Of a DNA stretch of 64,000 bases, positions 45,681 to 56,349 are shown piece by piece. The notes under the pieces are model-generated. The model did not search any database. It was not told the origin of the DNA and saw only the letters and a list, made by a program, of their open reading frames with translations. Source of the DNA: Brachybacterium sillae (lineage in GTDB: Bacteria > Actinomycetota > Actinomycetes > Actinomycetales > Dermabacteraceae). The stretch is taken from NCBI RefSeq assembly GCF_025028335.1, contig NZ_JAFEUW010000001.1, positions 2,108,001-2,172,000 of the forward strand. The letters run 5' to 3'. Every line of letters starts with the position of its first letter. Position 1 is the first letter of the stretch. The translations under genes were made by a program, and so were the position numbers.

Positions 45681-45740
45681 TCACAGCCCAGGAGCTCACA
45701 GCCCACCAGCTCACAGCCCACGAGCACACAGACCACAGGA
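45681..45740 (+). repeat. 4 x 15-bp tandem repeat before the Tat-secreted protein gene
   Basis: Units at 45681, 45696, 45711 and 45726, each based on TCACAGCCCANNAGC; the fourth is diverged. The array ends at the ribosome site of the gene starting at 45747. Confidence 0.85.
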
Positions 45741-45746
45741 GATCCC

Positions 45747-46400
45747 ATGACCATCCGTCATTCCCACGTTCCGACCACGATGTCCCGCCGCGCACTCGGC
45801 GCGACCCTGATCGGTGCCGCCGCCGCAGCCACGGGGCTGGCCGCCGTCACCGGTGCTCCCCGGGCGCACGCCGCAGACGTCGCTGCCCCGGATACTTCCG
45901 GTGCTGACGCGCCCGGCACGGGAGCTGCCCTCGACCTGCGTCCGTCCTTCACGGTCTCGGACATGAAGGCTGAGGGATACGCGGGCCTGGTGGCTCTGCA
46001 CCTGGAGAACGTCGGCACGGAGCGCTACTACGGAGAGTTCCCGCTCGTCACCTTCCGTCTCGACGTGACCACCGTGTCGGTCCCGGAGGGCGTGGACCGC
46101 GTGATCACACCCGGCTGGTTCCATGGCGCCCATGCTCGCGATCTCGGGTTCGATGCCGAGTCCTCCACCCGCTCCTTCCTGGTGACCCTCGCGAATCCGG
46201 TCGAGCGTGGGGAGCGGCAGCTGGTGGCGAACCTCAACTTCGCCGACGGACTGACCCGCGAGGGCCGGCTGGTGCAGCATGTGACCGTCACCCAGGTCGG
46301 GCGCCTGGAGGGCGACACCTCCACCGGGAACGACCAGGGCATCGATTCGCGGTCGGCGACCCGCACCGACCTCGGGGCGGCGCACTCCGGTCTGTTCTGA
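45747..46400 (+). CDS. Tat-exported protein of unknown function (217 aa)
   Basis: Residues 13-42 form a twin-arginine signal (SRRALGATLIGAAAAATGLA, ending PRAHA). The mature domain (about 65-190) is beta-rich with LDLRPSFTVSDMKAEGYAGL, FRLDVTTVSVPEGVDRVITPG and LVANLNFADGLTREGRLVQHV, resembling an immunoglobulin-like sandwich that may bind a partner. It lies 95 nt behind the candidate pore-former gene on the same strand, so the pair may be co-expressed. AGGAGA ribosome site. Function unknown. Confidence 0.65.
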   Translation: MTIRHSHVPTTMSRRALGATLIGAAAAATGLAAVTGAPRAHAADVAAPDTSGADAPGTGAALDLRPSFTVSDMKAEGYAGLVALHLENVGTERYYGEFPLVTFRLDVTTVSVPEGVDRVITPGWFHGAHARDLGFDAESSTRSFLVTLANPVERGERQLVANLNFADGLTREGRLVQHVTVTQVGRLEGDTSTGNDQGIDSRSATRTDLGAAHSGLF

Positions 46401-46490
46401 CCAGGACGCTCCTGACGCGTCCTGTTCCGATCCGACCTGTTTCTCCCCCGGGCTGCACACCCGAGCCCGATCAGAACGGCGCTGCGCGAA

Positions 46491-46524
46491 GCATGCCCCC
46501 GGTTCCACGGACCCGGGGGCATGC
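46491..46524. terminator. bidirectional hairpin terminator
   Basis: 12-bp stem (46491-46502 with 46513-46524) between convergent genes. Confidence 0.65.
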
Positions 46525-46560
46525 GCCGTCCCCGGTGTCGTCGGGAGAGATCCGAACCGG

Positions 46561-47865
46561 TCAGCCGCGCGGTGGGATCGTCAGGGAGTACAGCGCGCGG
46601 TGCACCTCCCACACGAAGTCCGAGGTGGACCAGCCCTTCTGCGGGGCGACCGCGTAGGTCTCCTCGCCGCGCGTGCCATGGGCCTCGCGGGTGACCCGCG
46701 GGATGAGGGTCTTCCACCGGTCGGTGCCGCCGACGGTGATGCGGTACACCGGCCCCTGGGGATCGTCGGTGGAGCGCAGGCGCAGGCCCAGCTCGGTGAG
46801 GGTCAGGGCGGGCTGCATCCGGGACGGCGCGACGGTGAACCCGCGGTCGGCGAGCAGCTCCGGGTTGAGCACCGCCCACAGCAGCCGACGCGCCCCGTCC
46901 ATCGGGGCGGTCGCGGGGGTGCCGATGATCGCCTCCGGCACCGGCACCGCAGAGATCGACGTGCGCCACACACTGCGCCGGGCCAGCACCGCCAGGTGCT
47001 CCTCGGCCGCCAGCTGCTCCTCCTCACCGGTGAGCGCCCCGATGCCCAGCGGGACCGGGGCCGTGCCCGGGGCGACGAAACGCGATGCCGACCCCTCCAC
47101 GACGTCGCCGAACTCCAGCCCGGTGCGGCCACGGCTGGCGCCCGCCCGCAGATGGGGGACGCGGCCGCGCACCGTCGAGAAATGCGGTGCCACCCCGAAC
47201 AGGGTCCGAGAGGCGTGGAGGAACACGTCCAGGTGGGCGCGCAGTTCCTTCGCCACGGAGGCATCCCGCAGCAGCGCATGCGGATCCAGAGGCAGCTGCA
47301 CCACGGGCGCGGCGGCGCTCTCCCCGAACTCCGCGATCGTCTCCCACAGGTGGGCGTGCGCCGGATCGGCCTTCGGCATCCGCTTGCCGATGCGCGACCA
47401 GGTCGATGCCACCAGTCGACCCGGCCCGGTGGCCTCCTCGCCGCGGGGCTTGTCGGCCTTCCGGGTGATGCTCAGCAACACCCCTCCGGGGCCGGGGCCC
47501 AGCAGCTGATCCCACTGCTCCAGCCGTGCGGTCGACGGAGCACCGTCGACTCGCAGCGCGATCAGCACCCGCGGTCGCTCCGGGCCCTCCGCCCCCTCGC
47601 CGAGCACCTCCGCCACCAGGTCGGGGGCGGTGCTGCGCAGGCGCCTCTCGGCCGTGAAGGCACTGGTGGGGGTGGGGGAGCCGGCGATCGTGGTGAGGAA
47701 GGCCTCGCGGCTGCGTGGCGACATCAGCACGAAGGCCAGCATGTGTCGGGCCATCGCCTCGGTGCGCAGTCGCCGCGGGACGGTGCGCTCCACGTCGGGC
47801 GCCGCGGACACCCGGTCCATCGCGTAGCTCATCATCTGGCCGACGGTGGCGTACGAACGGGCCAT
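46561..47865 (-). CDS. unrecognised protein (434 aa)
   Basis: A soluble protein without signal or membrane segments. The N-terminal third is helical (MARSYATVGQMMSYAMDRV). Residues about 95-190 read like a small alpha/beta fold: VLIALRVDGAPSTARLEQW, VLLSITRKADKP, then LVASTWSRIGKRM and HLWETIAEFGESAAAPVVQ. That order (strand, helix, strand, helix with paired Trp) recalls PD-(D/E)XK-type domains, but the catalytic E-x-K pair is not evident. The C-terminal half has two Trp-rich strands (RWKTLIPRV, GWSTSDFVWEVHRAL). ATG with GGGGAG ribosome site. No operon partner; function unknown. Confidence 0.6.
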   Translation of the reverse strand: MARSYATVGQMMSYAMDRVSAAPDVERTVPRRLRTEAMARHMLAFVLMSPRSREAFLTTIAGSPTPTSAFTAERRLRSTAPDLVAEVLGEGAEGPERPRVLIALRVDGAPSTARLEQWDQLLGPGPGGVLLSITRKADKPRGEEATGPGRLVASTWSRIGKRMPKADPAHAHLWETIAEFGESAAAPVVQLPLDPHALLRDASVAKELRAHLDVFLHASRTLFGVAPHFSTVRGRVPHLRAGASRGRTGLEFGDVVEGSASRFVAPGTAPVPLGIGALTGEEEQLAAEEHLAVLARRSVWRTSISAVPVPEAIIGTPATAPMDGARRLLWAVLNPELLADRGFTVAPSRMQPALTLTELGLRLRSTDDPQGPVYRITVGGTDRWKTLIPRVTREAHGTRGEETYAVAPQKGWSTSDFVWEVHRALYSLTIPPRG

Positions 47866-48101
47866 GGCGACTCCCCTCTCTTCGGGCGGCGACGAAGGAC
47901 ACCTCCATTGTCTCCGACGGTGCAGGTTCTCACCCCGGACGCCTCGCCGACGGGACGGGAGGATCCGGGCCGGGTGGTGCAGTGCCCGGTACCCCGGTCA
48001 GTGCGTGGCGTGCACGGCCTCCCCACCCGGCCGACCGGATGGATACTCTGGCCCTGATCCCTACCCCTGGCGCTTCGGCGCCCCCACAGGACGGTTCCCG
48101 C

Positions 48102-49385
48102 ATGAGCACCGACGCTCCCGCGGCCGATCAGGCCGCCACGCCCGCCCGCCCCTCCCGTCGCCGGATCGGACTGCTTCCCCGCATCCTCATCGCGATCGTG
48201 CTGGGCATCCTCCTCGGGATGGTGATGCCCGTGCCGATCGCACGGATCTTCACCACCTTCAACGGCATCTTCTCCGCGTTCCTCGGCTTCCTCATCCCCC
48301 TGGTGATCGTCGGCCTGGTGACTCCCGCGATCGGTGAGCTCGGCCGTGGCGCCGGCAAGCTGCTCGGCATCACCGCCGGCATCGCGTACCTCTCCACCAT
48401 CCTCTCGGGCTTCTTCGCCCTGGCGGTGTCCGTGCTGGTGCTGCCGCGCCTGCTGTCGGGAGCCTCCGTCGGCTCCCTGGACAACCCTGAGGACTCCGCC
48501 CTCGCGCCCTACTTCCCGCTCGAGATCCCCCCGGTGTTCGGGGTGATGACGGCCCTGGTGCTGGCGTTCTGCATCGGCATCGGACTCACGCTGGTGAAAC
48601 CGGGGGCGCTGCATGAAGGCTTCGATCAGTTCCGCACCATCATCGAGTGGACCATCTCCGCGGTGCTGATCCCGCTGTTGCCGCTGTACATCTTCGGCAT
48701 GTTCCTGGGCCTGACCATGAACGGCCAGATCTGGACCGTCATCACCACCCTGCTGGGTGTGGTGCTGCTGGTGTTCGCCATGACCATCGTGGTGCTGCTG
48801 ATCCAGTACACGATCGCGGGCATCGCCGTCGGACGGAACCCGCTGAGGATGCTGTGGACCATGCTTCCGGCGTACGCGACGGCGCTCGGCACCAGCTCCT
48901 CCGCCGCCACCATCCCGGTGACCCTGGAGTGCACCCGCCGCAACGGCGTGCCCGACGCCATCGCGTCCTTCACGGTGCCGCTGTGCGCCACCATCCACCT
49001 GGCGGGCTCCACGTTGAAGATCACCACCTTCGCCATCGCGATCATGATCATGACCGGCATGGAGCTGAATGTGATGACGCTGATCGGCTTCGTGCTGATG
49101 TTGGGCGTGACGATGGTGGCCGCTCCGGGTGTGCCCGGCGGCGCGATCATGGCGGCGACCGGCATCCTCGCTTCCATGCTCGGCTTCGGTGAGGCCGCTG
49201 TGGGCCTGATGATCGCCTCGTACATCGCGATCGACTCCTTCGGCACCGCCACCAACGTCACCGGTGACGGCGCCCTGGCCGCGATCATCTCCCGCCTGGC
49301 GCCGAAGCGGATGCTCGAGCACGCCGAGGAGGTCGAAGCCGCGGAGGGTCGCCACATCGGCGCCGACGGCTCCGTGGCGATCTGA
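48102..49385 (+). CDS. DAACS-family dicarboxylate/amino acid:cation symporter
   Basis: The 427-residue membrane protein has about eight hydrophobic helices plus two re-entrant hairpins. The signature motifs are present: serine-rich GTSSSAATIPVTL, GVPGGAIMA, and GTATNVTGDGALAAI, which corresponds to the family NVTGD substrate site. The usual RTxxNV is FGTATNV here, so substrate preference may differ from glutamate/aspartate. ATG at 48102, with CACAGGA upstream. Confidence 0.88.
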   Translation: MSTDAPAADQAATPARPSRRRIGLLPRILIAIVLGILLGMVMPVPIARIFTTFNGIFSAFLGFLIPLVIVGLVTPAIGELGRGAGKLLGITAGIAYLSTILSGFFALAVSVLVLPRLLSGASVGSLDNPEDSALAPYFPLEIPPVFGVMTALVLAFCIGIGLTLVKPGALHEGFDQFRTIIEWTISAVLIPLLPLYIFGMFLGLTMNGQIWTVITTLLGVVLLVFAMTIVVLLIQYTIAGIAVGRNPLRMLWTMLPAYATALGTSSSAATIPVTLECTRRNGVPDAIASFTVPLCATIHLAGSTLKITTFAIAIMIMTGMELNVMTLIGFVLMLGVTMVAAPGVPGGAIMAATGILASMLGFGEAAVGLMIASYIAIDSFGTATNVTGDGALAAIISRLAPKRMLEHAEEVEAAEGRHIGADGSVAI

Positions 49386-49535
49386 CCGCCAGCGCCGGGG
49401 CCCGGCACGCGGTGCGGGCGACGCGCGAGGTGCTGTGTCTGTTCCAGTGTGTGGAACTGGGGTGGCACATCATGCGAACGGCGGAGACGGCGGCACGCAC
49501 GGGTACTGCGCGGGGACCGCCCTTTGCCCCGGTCG

Positions 49536-49541
49536 TAGGCT
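49536..49541 (+). promoter_or_regulatory. -10 hexamer of leaderless SDR promoter
   Basis: TAGGCT, 6 nt before the ATG at 49548. Confidence 0.5.
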
Positions 49542-49547
49542 GAGGCC

Positions 49548-50380
49548 ATGAGCTCCGACCCCGCTTCGCGCCCTGCCCCGGACCCCGCGCCGGACACCAC
49601 CCCCGCCTCCACCGCTCCCACGCCCCGCGGCAGCGTCGTCGTCACGGGCGCGTCCTCGGGCATCGGCCGCGCCACCGCCGAGCGCCTGGCCGCCGAGGGT
49701 TGGAACGTGCTCGCCGTCGCCCGCCGCGCTGAGCGGCTCGAGGCTCTCGCCGAGGCCACGGGCGTGCGCACGCAGGTCGTGGACGTCACAGAGGACGCCT
49801 CCGTCCAGGCGCTTGCGCGGCGTGTCGAGGAGGAGTTCGACGGCCGCCTCACCGCTCTGGTGAACATCGCCGGTGGCGCCCTCGGCGTCGACCCGGTGGA
49901 ATCCTCCGACCTCGACCAGTGGCAGACGATGTACGCCACGAACGTGCTGGGCACGGCGCGCGTCACCCAGGTCCTGCTGCCGGCGCTGCGGGCCGACGGC
50001 CACGCGAGCATCGTCGTGTTGTCGTCCACCGCCGCGCAGGCCGCGTACGAGGGCGGGGTCGGCTACAACGCCGCCAAGGCCGGGGAGCACATGATCGCGG
50101 CGGGCCTGCGGCTCGAGCTGAACGGCGAGCCGATCCGAGTGATCGAGGTGGCACCCGGCATGGTCCACACGCCGGAGTTCTCCCTGGTGCGCCTGGGCGG
50201 TGACCAGGAGGCCGCCGACCGCGTGTACGACGGGGTGGAGCACCCCCTCACTGCTGAGGACTGTGCGGATGTCATCACCTACGCCCTCCAGGTGCCGCAC
50301 CACGTGAACCTGGACCTCATCACGGTGCGGCCGCTGGCGCAGGCGGCGCAGCACAAAGTGGCCCGCGGCGCGGGTCTGTG

Positions 50381-50381
<1 letters not shown>
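49548..50381 (+). CDS. short-chain dehydrogenase/reductase
   Basis: The 277-residue protein has the classical SDR features: cofactor loop VTGASSGIGRATAERL (about 33-48), ARRAERL (Arg pair favours NADP), NIAGGALG, catalytic Ser in VVLSSTAAQ, YNAAKAG as the YxxxK motif, and PGMVHTPEF. The close match to the YdfG/serine 3-dehydrogenase subgroup suggests beta-hydroxy acid oxidation, but the substrate is not certain. A Pro/Ala-rich ~28-residue N-terminal extension precedes the fold. The stop overlaps the ABC exporter start. Confidence 0.87.
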
Positions 50382-52186
<1,805 letters not shown>

Positions 52187-52229
52187 CCCAGCGGGGTTCC
52201 GGCCGCTTAGCGCGCGGCGCCCTACCGGG

Positions 52230-52502
52230 TCAGACGTCGATCTCGATCGTCCCGATGCCGCGGGAGACGCAGGTGGTCATCTGGGTCTCACGTTCGTCGT
52301 CCATGAGGAACTCGTCCATGTGCTCGACCTCGCCGGAGACCAGCGGCACCACGCAGGTGCCGCACACACCGCCCTCGCAGGAGTAGTCCATGGGGATGCC
52401 GGCGTCGAGCAGCGCCTGCAGCAGCGTCTGCCCCTCGGCGACCTCGATGGTCTTGCCGGACTTGAGGGTCTTCACGGTGAAGGGCTCGCCGAACAGCGAC
52501 AC
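52230..52502 (-). CDS. [2Fe-2S] plant-type ferredoxin
   Basis: The 90-residue protein has the beta-grasp fold with cluster ligands CEGGVCGTC and the distal Cys in MTTCVSRG; the plant-type C-x4-C-x2-C-x(n)-C spacing is kept. It resembles the ferredoxin domain of phthalate/vanillate dioxygenase reductases but stands alone. GTG start with AAGGAG ribosome site. No reductase is adjacent; the electron partner is unknown. Confidence 0.85.
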   Translation of the reverse strand: MSLFGEPFTVKTLKSGKTIEVAEGQTLLQALLDAGIPMDYSCEGGVCGTCVVPLVSGEVEHMDEFLMDDERETQMTTCVSRGIGTIEIDV

Positions 52503-52736
52503 GGGCTGTGCTCCTTAGCTGGACTGGGATGACGGAAGCGTCCGGAGACGATCCGGTGCGTCGACCATGGTGGCACACCGACGCCGGCGGCTCCCACCTG
52601 TGAATCCCGTCCAGTGGTCCCGCCTGCGGCTCGCGCCGGTCACCTCAGCGTGCGGCAGTCCCACTCGGCCGACTCACTGCGGCACTTATCGGGCAGGCAG
52701 CGGTCGATGCGGGCGCCTGGACAGGCCCCCGGGTCG

Positions 52737-52742
52737 TACACT
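52737..52742 (+). promoter_or_regulatory. -10 element of the ileS promoter
   Basis: TACACT just before the T-box leader; the transcript would start near 52749. Confidence 0.45.
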
Positions 52743-52749
52743 GGCCGCA

Positions 52750-52984
52750 TCGGCATCGACCCGGCCATCACCGGTGAGCCGCGGGAAGAACCGGATCGTC
52801 GCGCCCCCGAGGGCACGGCGGTCCCCAGTAGAACCCGCCGGGACCAGCCCGTCACAGCTGAGGAACGAGGGGATGCCCCGACTGGTCTTGCACCGGTGGG
52901 GGTGTCAACCGAGGTGGTACCGCGCCCCGTGGGGCGTCCTCGGACGCAGTGAGTCCGTACCCACCTCGTCAGGAAGCCGTTCCC
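52750..52984 (+). promoter_or_regulatory. ileS T-box riboswitch, ultrashort stem I, translational
   Basis: Stem I is the short hairpin CCGG-CCATCA-CCGG (52761-52774) with Ile specifier ATC (52767-52769) in the apical loop. The conserved GTGAGCC and GGAAGAACCGG follow. The T-box sequence GAGGTGGTACCGCG holds UGGU (52915-52918), complementary to the ACCA end of uncharged tRNA-Ile. The antisequestrator stem CCGAGG/CCTCGG closes at 52943. The ileS ribosome site AGGAAG (52971-52976) is downstream with no terminator, so control is probably by freeing the ribosome site. 52503-52749, upstream of the riboswitch, holds no gene that I can see. Confidence 0.85.
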
Positions 52985-55900
52985 ATGCCCTACCCGGTCG
53001 ACGGATCCCCGCTCGTCCCCTCCCCGAACCTCCCGGAGCTGGAGCAGCGCGTTCTCGAGTTCTGGCGCCGCGACGACACCTTCCGTGCCAGCATCGCCCA
53101 GCGGGAGGGTGCCGAGGAGTTCACCTTCTACGACGGCCCGCCCTTCGCCAATGGTCTGCCGCACTACGGCCACCTCCTCACCGGGTACGTCAAGGACGTC
53201 ATCCCCCGGTTCCGCACCATGGCCGGGCAGAAAGTGGACCGTGTCTTCGGCTGGGATACCCATGGCCTGCCCGCGGAGCTTGAGGCCATGAGCGAGCTCG
53301 GGCTCACCGAGAAGCAGGAGATCGAGGAGATGGGGGTGCAGGCGTTCAACCACGCTGCCCGTTCCTCGGTCATGAAGTACGCCACCGAGTGGGAGGACTA
53401 CGTCACCCGCCAGGCCCGCTGGGTCGACTTCGAGGGTGGCTATCGCACCTACGACACCGATTACATGGAGTCCGTGCTGTGGGCGTTCAAGACCCTGTAC
53501 GACAAGGGCCGCGCCTACGAGGGCTACAAGGTGCTGCCGTACTGCTGGAACGACCAGACGCCGCTGTCCGCGCACGAGCTGCGGATGGACGATGACGTGT
53601 ACCAGGACCGGCAGGACCGCACCGTCGTGGTGACCTTCCCGTTGCAGGGGGAGAAGGCCCAGCAGCTGGGGCTCGACGGGGTGCGGGCACTGGCGTGGAC
53701 GACCACCCCGTGGACCCTCCCGACGAACTTCTCCCTGGCCGTCGGCCCCGAGGTGCAGTACGTGGTGGTGCCGGCCGGCCCGCGGGGTGCAGCCGACGGC
53801 GCCGCCGCGGGGGAGGCCTCCTACCTGCTGGCGGAGGACCTCGCCGGATCGTTCGCGAAGGAACTCGGGTACGAGGATGCCGAGGCGGTGACCGCCGCGG
53901 CCACGCAGCGGATCGTCGGTGCCGATCTCGAGTACGTGCACTACCGGCCGCTGTGGGACGTGTACGCCGCCGACCCCGCCCGCTGGGGGCTCGAGAACGC
54001 CTGGATCATCACCGTCGCCGACTACGTCTCCACCGGCGACGGCACCGGCGTGGTCCACCAGGCCACCGCCTATGGTGAGGACGACCAGGTCGTCAACGCC
54101 CGCTACGGCATCCCCGTGGTGGTGAGCGTGGATGACGGCGCCTGCTTCCTGGATCTGTTCCGCGGCACCGAGCTTGACGAGATCGCCGGGGTGCAGGTGT
54201 TCGACGCCAACGGGCCGATCATCCGCAACCTCTCCCGCTCCGCCCGTCTGTTCCGGGAATCCAGCTACGTGCACTCCTACCCGCACTGCTGGCGCTGCCG
54301 GAAGCCGCTGATCTACAAGGCCGTCTCCAGCTGGTTCGTCAAGGTCGCCGACCAGCGCGAGCGGATGCTCGAGCTGAACGAGCAGATCACCTGGATGCCG
54401 GAGAACGTCAAACACGGTCAGTTCGGCACCTGGCTGGAGGGCGCCCGCGACTGGGCGATCTCCCGCAACCGCTACTGGGGCACCCCGATCCCCGTGTGGA
54501 AGAGCGACGACCCGAACCACCCGCGCATCGAGGTCTACGGCTCGCTCGCGGAGATCGAGGAGGCCTTCGGGCAGTTGCCGCGCGATGAGCACGGGAACGT
54601 CGACCTGCACCGCCCGTACATCGATCAGCTCACCCGTCCGAACCCCGACGACCCCACCGGCCGCAGCCGCATGGTGCGGGTCCCGGAGATCCTCGACGTG
54701 TGGTTCGACTCGGGTTCCATGCCGTTCGCGCAGGTGCACTACCCCTTCGAGAACCGCGACTGGTTCGAGCAGCACAACCCGGCGGACTTCATCGTCGAGT
54801 ACATCGGGCAAACCCGCGGCTGGTTCTACGTGATGCACGTGCTGGCGACGGCCCTGTTCGACCGCCCGGCGTTCTCCAGCGTCATCTGCCACGGCATCGT
54901 GCTGGGCAACGACGGGTTCAAGGCCTCGAAGTCCCGCCGCAACTACCCGGATCCGCAGCAGATGTTCGACACCTACGGTTCGGACGCGGTGCGGTGGTTC
55001 CAGATGAGCTCGCCGATCCTGCGCGGCGGCAACCTGATCGTCGACGAGCCGCGCATCCGAGATGCGGTGCGGCAGACGGTGTTGCCGCTGTGGAACGTGT
55101 GGTACTTCCTGGCGCTGTACGCGAACGCCGCCGGGCCCAAGGACGACGACGGCACACCCCTCGGGTATGTCGGCGCCCCTCGCTATGAGGCGCAGGACGT
55201 CATGGACCGGTATGTGCTGGCACGCACCGGGATCCTGGTGCGCGAGACCCGCCAGCTGCTGGAGGACCTCGACATTGTCGGGGCGACCGAGCGGATCCAG
55301 GCGCACCTGGACATGCTCACCAACTGGTACGTGCGCCGCTCCCGGGACCGCTTCTGGGAGGGCGACGCCCAGGCCATCGACGTGCTCTCCACCGTGCTGG
55401 AGACGACGCTGCGGGTGGTGGCGCCGCTGCTGCCGATGGTGTCCGAGGAGATCTGGAAGCAGCTGACGGGGGAGCGGTCCGTGCATCTGACGGACTGGCC
55501 CGACGCCGACCTGTTCCCGGTCGACGACGATCTGCTCACCGCGATGGAGGAGACCCGGGAGATCGCCTCCGCCGGCAACGCGCTGCGCAAGAAGGAGGGC
55601 ATCCGCGCCCGACAGCCGCTGTCCACCCTCACCGTGGTGCATTCCGATGTGGCCCGGCTGGAGCCCTTCACCGCGATCATCGCCGACGAGCTCAACGTGA
55701 AGCAGGTGCGGCTGCTGGACGTCTCCGGGGACGAGGCCCGCTCCCTCGGTGTGGAGCAGCGGCTCGCGGTCAACGCCCGCGCCGCCGGTCCCCGCCTGGG
55801 CAAGCAGGTGCAGCAGGCCATCAAGGGTGCGAAGTCCGGCGACTGGTCGGTCGCGGAGGACGGCACCGTCACCGCCGGTGGTCTGGAACTGCAGGACGGC

Positions 55901-56272
55901 GAATACACCCTGGATCTGGTGGCCGGGGATGCGGTCCCGGAGGGCACCGCCATCGGTGTGCTGCGCGGCGGTGACTTCCTGGTGTTGGAGACGCGTCTGA
56001 CTCCGGAGCTGGAGGCCGAGGGCACCGCGCGAGATGTGGTCCGGGCGATCCAGTCGGCCCGCCGCGACGCCGGTCTGGACGTCTCCGACCGCATCCACCT
56101 CACCGTCGAGGGTGACGAACCGGTGGTGCAGGCGGTGCGCACCCACCAGGCGATGGTCGCCGGGGAGGTGCTCGCGGTGGACGTCACCATCGGCCCCGCC
56201 CCCGCGGGTGCGCACACGGCGACGGAAAAGGTCACCGGGGGCTCCGTCACCGTGTCGGTGACCCGCGCCTGA
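52985..56272 (+). CDS. ileS: isoleucyl-tRNA synthetase (eukaryote-like type), KASKS variant
   Basis: The 1095-residue class I synthetase has the HIGH equivalent HYGH (60-63, FANGLPHYGHLLTG), the editing CP1 domain, a WFDSGSMPFAQ motif, and an anticodon-binding C-terminal half. The second signature is K646-A-S-K-S650 (GFKASKSRRNYPD) instead of KMSKS. It belongs to the IleS2-like lineage usual for actinobacteria. ATG at 52985 has AGGAAG at 8 nt; a GTG at 52949 would lie inside the T-box. A ribosome-site-sequestering T-box controls it. Confidence 0.95.
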   Translation: MPYPVDGSPLVPSPNLPELEQRVLEFWRRDDTFRASIAQREGAEEFTFYDGPPFANGLPHYGHLLTGYVKDVIPRFRTMAGQKVDRVFGWDTHGLPAELEAMSELGLTEKQEIEEMGVQAFNHAARSSVMKYATEWEDYVTRQARWVDFEGGYRTYDTDYMESVLWAFKTLYDKGRAYEGYKVLPYCWNDQTPLSAHELRMDDDVYQDRQDRTVVVTFPLQGEKAQQLGLDGVRALAWTTTPWTLPTNFSLAVGPEVQYVVVPAGPRGAADGAAAGEASYLLAEDLAGSFAKELGYEDAEAVTAAATQRIVGADLEYVHYRPLWDVYAADPARWGLENAWIITVADYVSTGDGTGVVHQATAYGEDDQVVNARYGIPVVVSVDDGACFLDLFRGTELDEIAGVQVFDANGPIIRNLSRSARLFRESSYVHSYPHCWRCRKPLIYKAVSSWFVKVADQRERMLELNEQITWMPENVKHGQFGTWLEGARDWAISRNRYWGTPIPVWKSDDPNHPRIEVYGSLAEIEEAFGQLPRDEHGNVDLHRPYIDQLTRPNPDDPTGRSRMVRVPEILDVWFDSGSMPFAQVHYPFENRDWFEQHNPADFIVEYIGQTRGWFYVMHVLATALFDRPAFSSVICHGIVLGNDGFKASKSRRNYPDPQQMFDTYGSDAVRWFQMSSPILRGGNLIVDEPRIRDAVRQTVLPLWNVWYFLALYANAAGPKDDDGTPLGYVGAPRYEAQDVMDRYVLARTGILVRETRQLLEDLDIVGATERIQAHLDMLTNWYVRRSRDRFWEGDAQAIDVLSTVLETTLRVVAPLLPMVSEEIWKQLTGERSVHLTDWPDADLFPVDDDLLTAMEETREIASAGNALRKKEGIRARQPLSTLTVVHSDVARLEPFTAIIADELNVKQVRLLDVSGDEARSLGVEQRLAVNARAAGPRLGKQVQQAIKGAKSGDWSVAEDGTVTAGGLELQDGEYTLDLVAGDAVPEGTAIGVLRGGDFLVLETRLTPELEAEGTARDVVRAIQSARRDAGLDVSDRIHLTVEGDEPVVQAVRTHQAMVAGEVLAVDVTIGPAPAGAHTATEKVTGGSVTVSVTRA

Positions 56273-56281
56273 CCGGTCAGC

Positions 56282-56313
56282 GGGGTGGGGCTGTGCCCGG
56301 ACGGCCCCATCCC
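56282..56313. terminator. hairpin terminator between ileS and dsdA
   Basis: 10-bp stem (56282-56291 with 56304-56313, one G-U) between convergent genes. Confidence 0.5.
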
Positions 56314-56349
56314 GTGAGCCGGCCCGCGCCGCCGCGTGGCGTACTCGCC

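Noticed and set aside
45681-45740. CRISPR array
   Set aside because: The 15-bp units are directly adjacent with no spacers.
52949-52949. GTG at 52949 as ileS start
   Set aside because: It is inside the T-box expression region; ATG 52985 has AGGAAG and matches the family.
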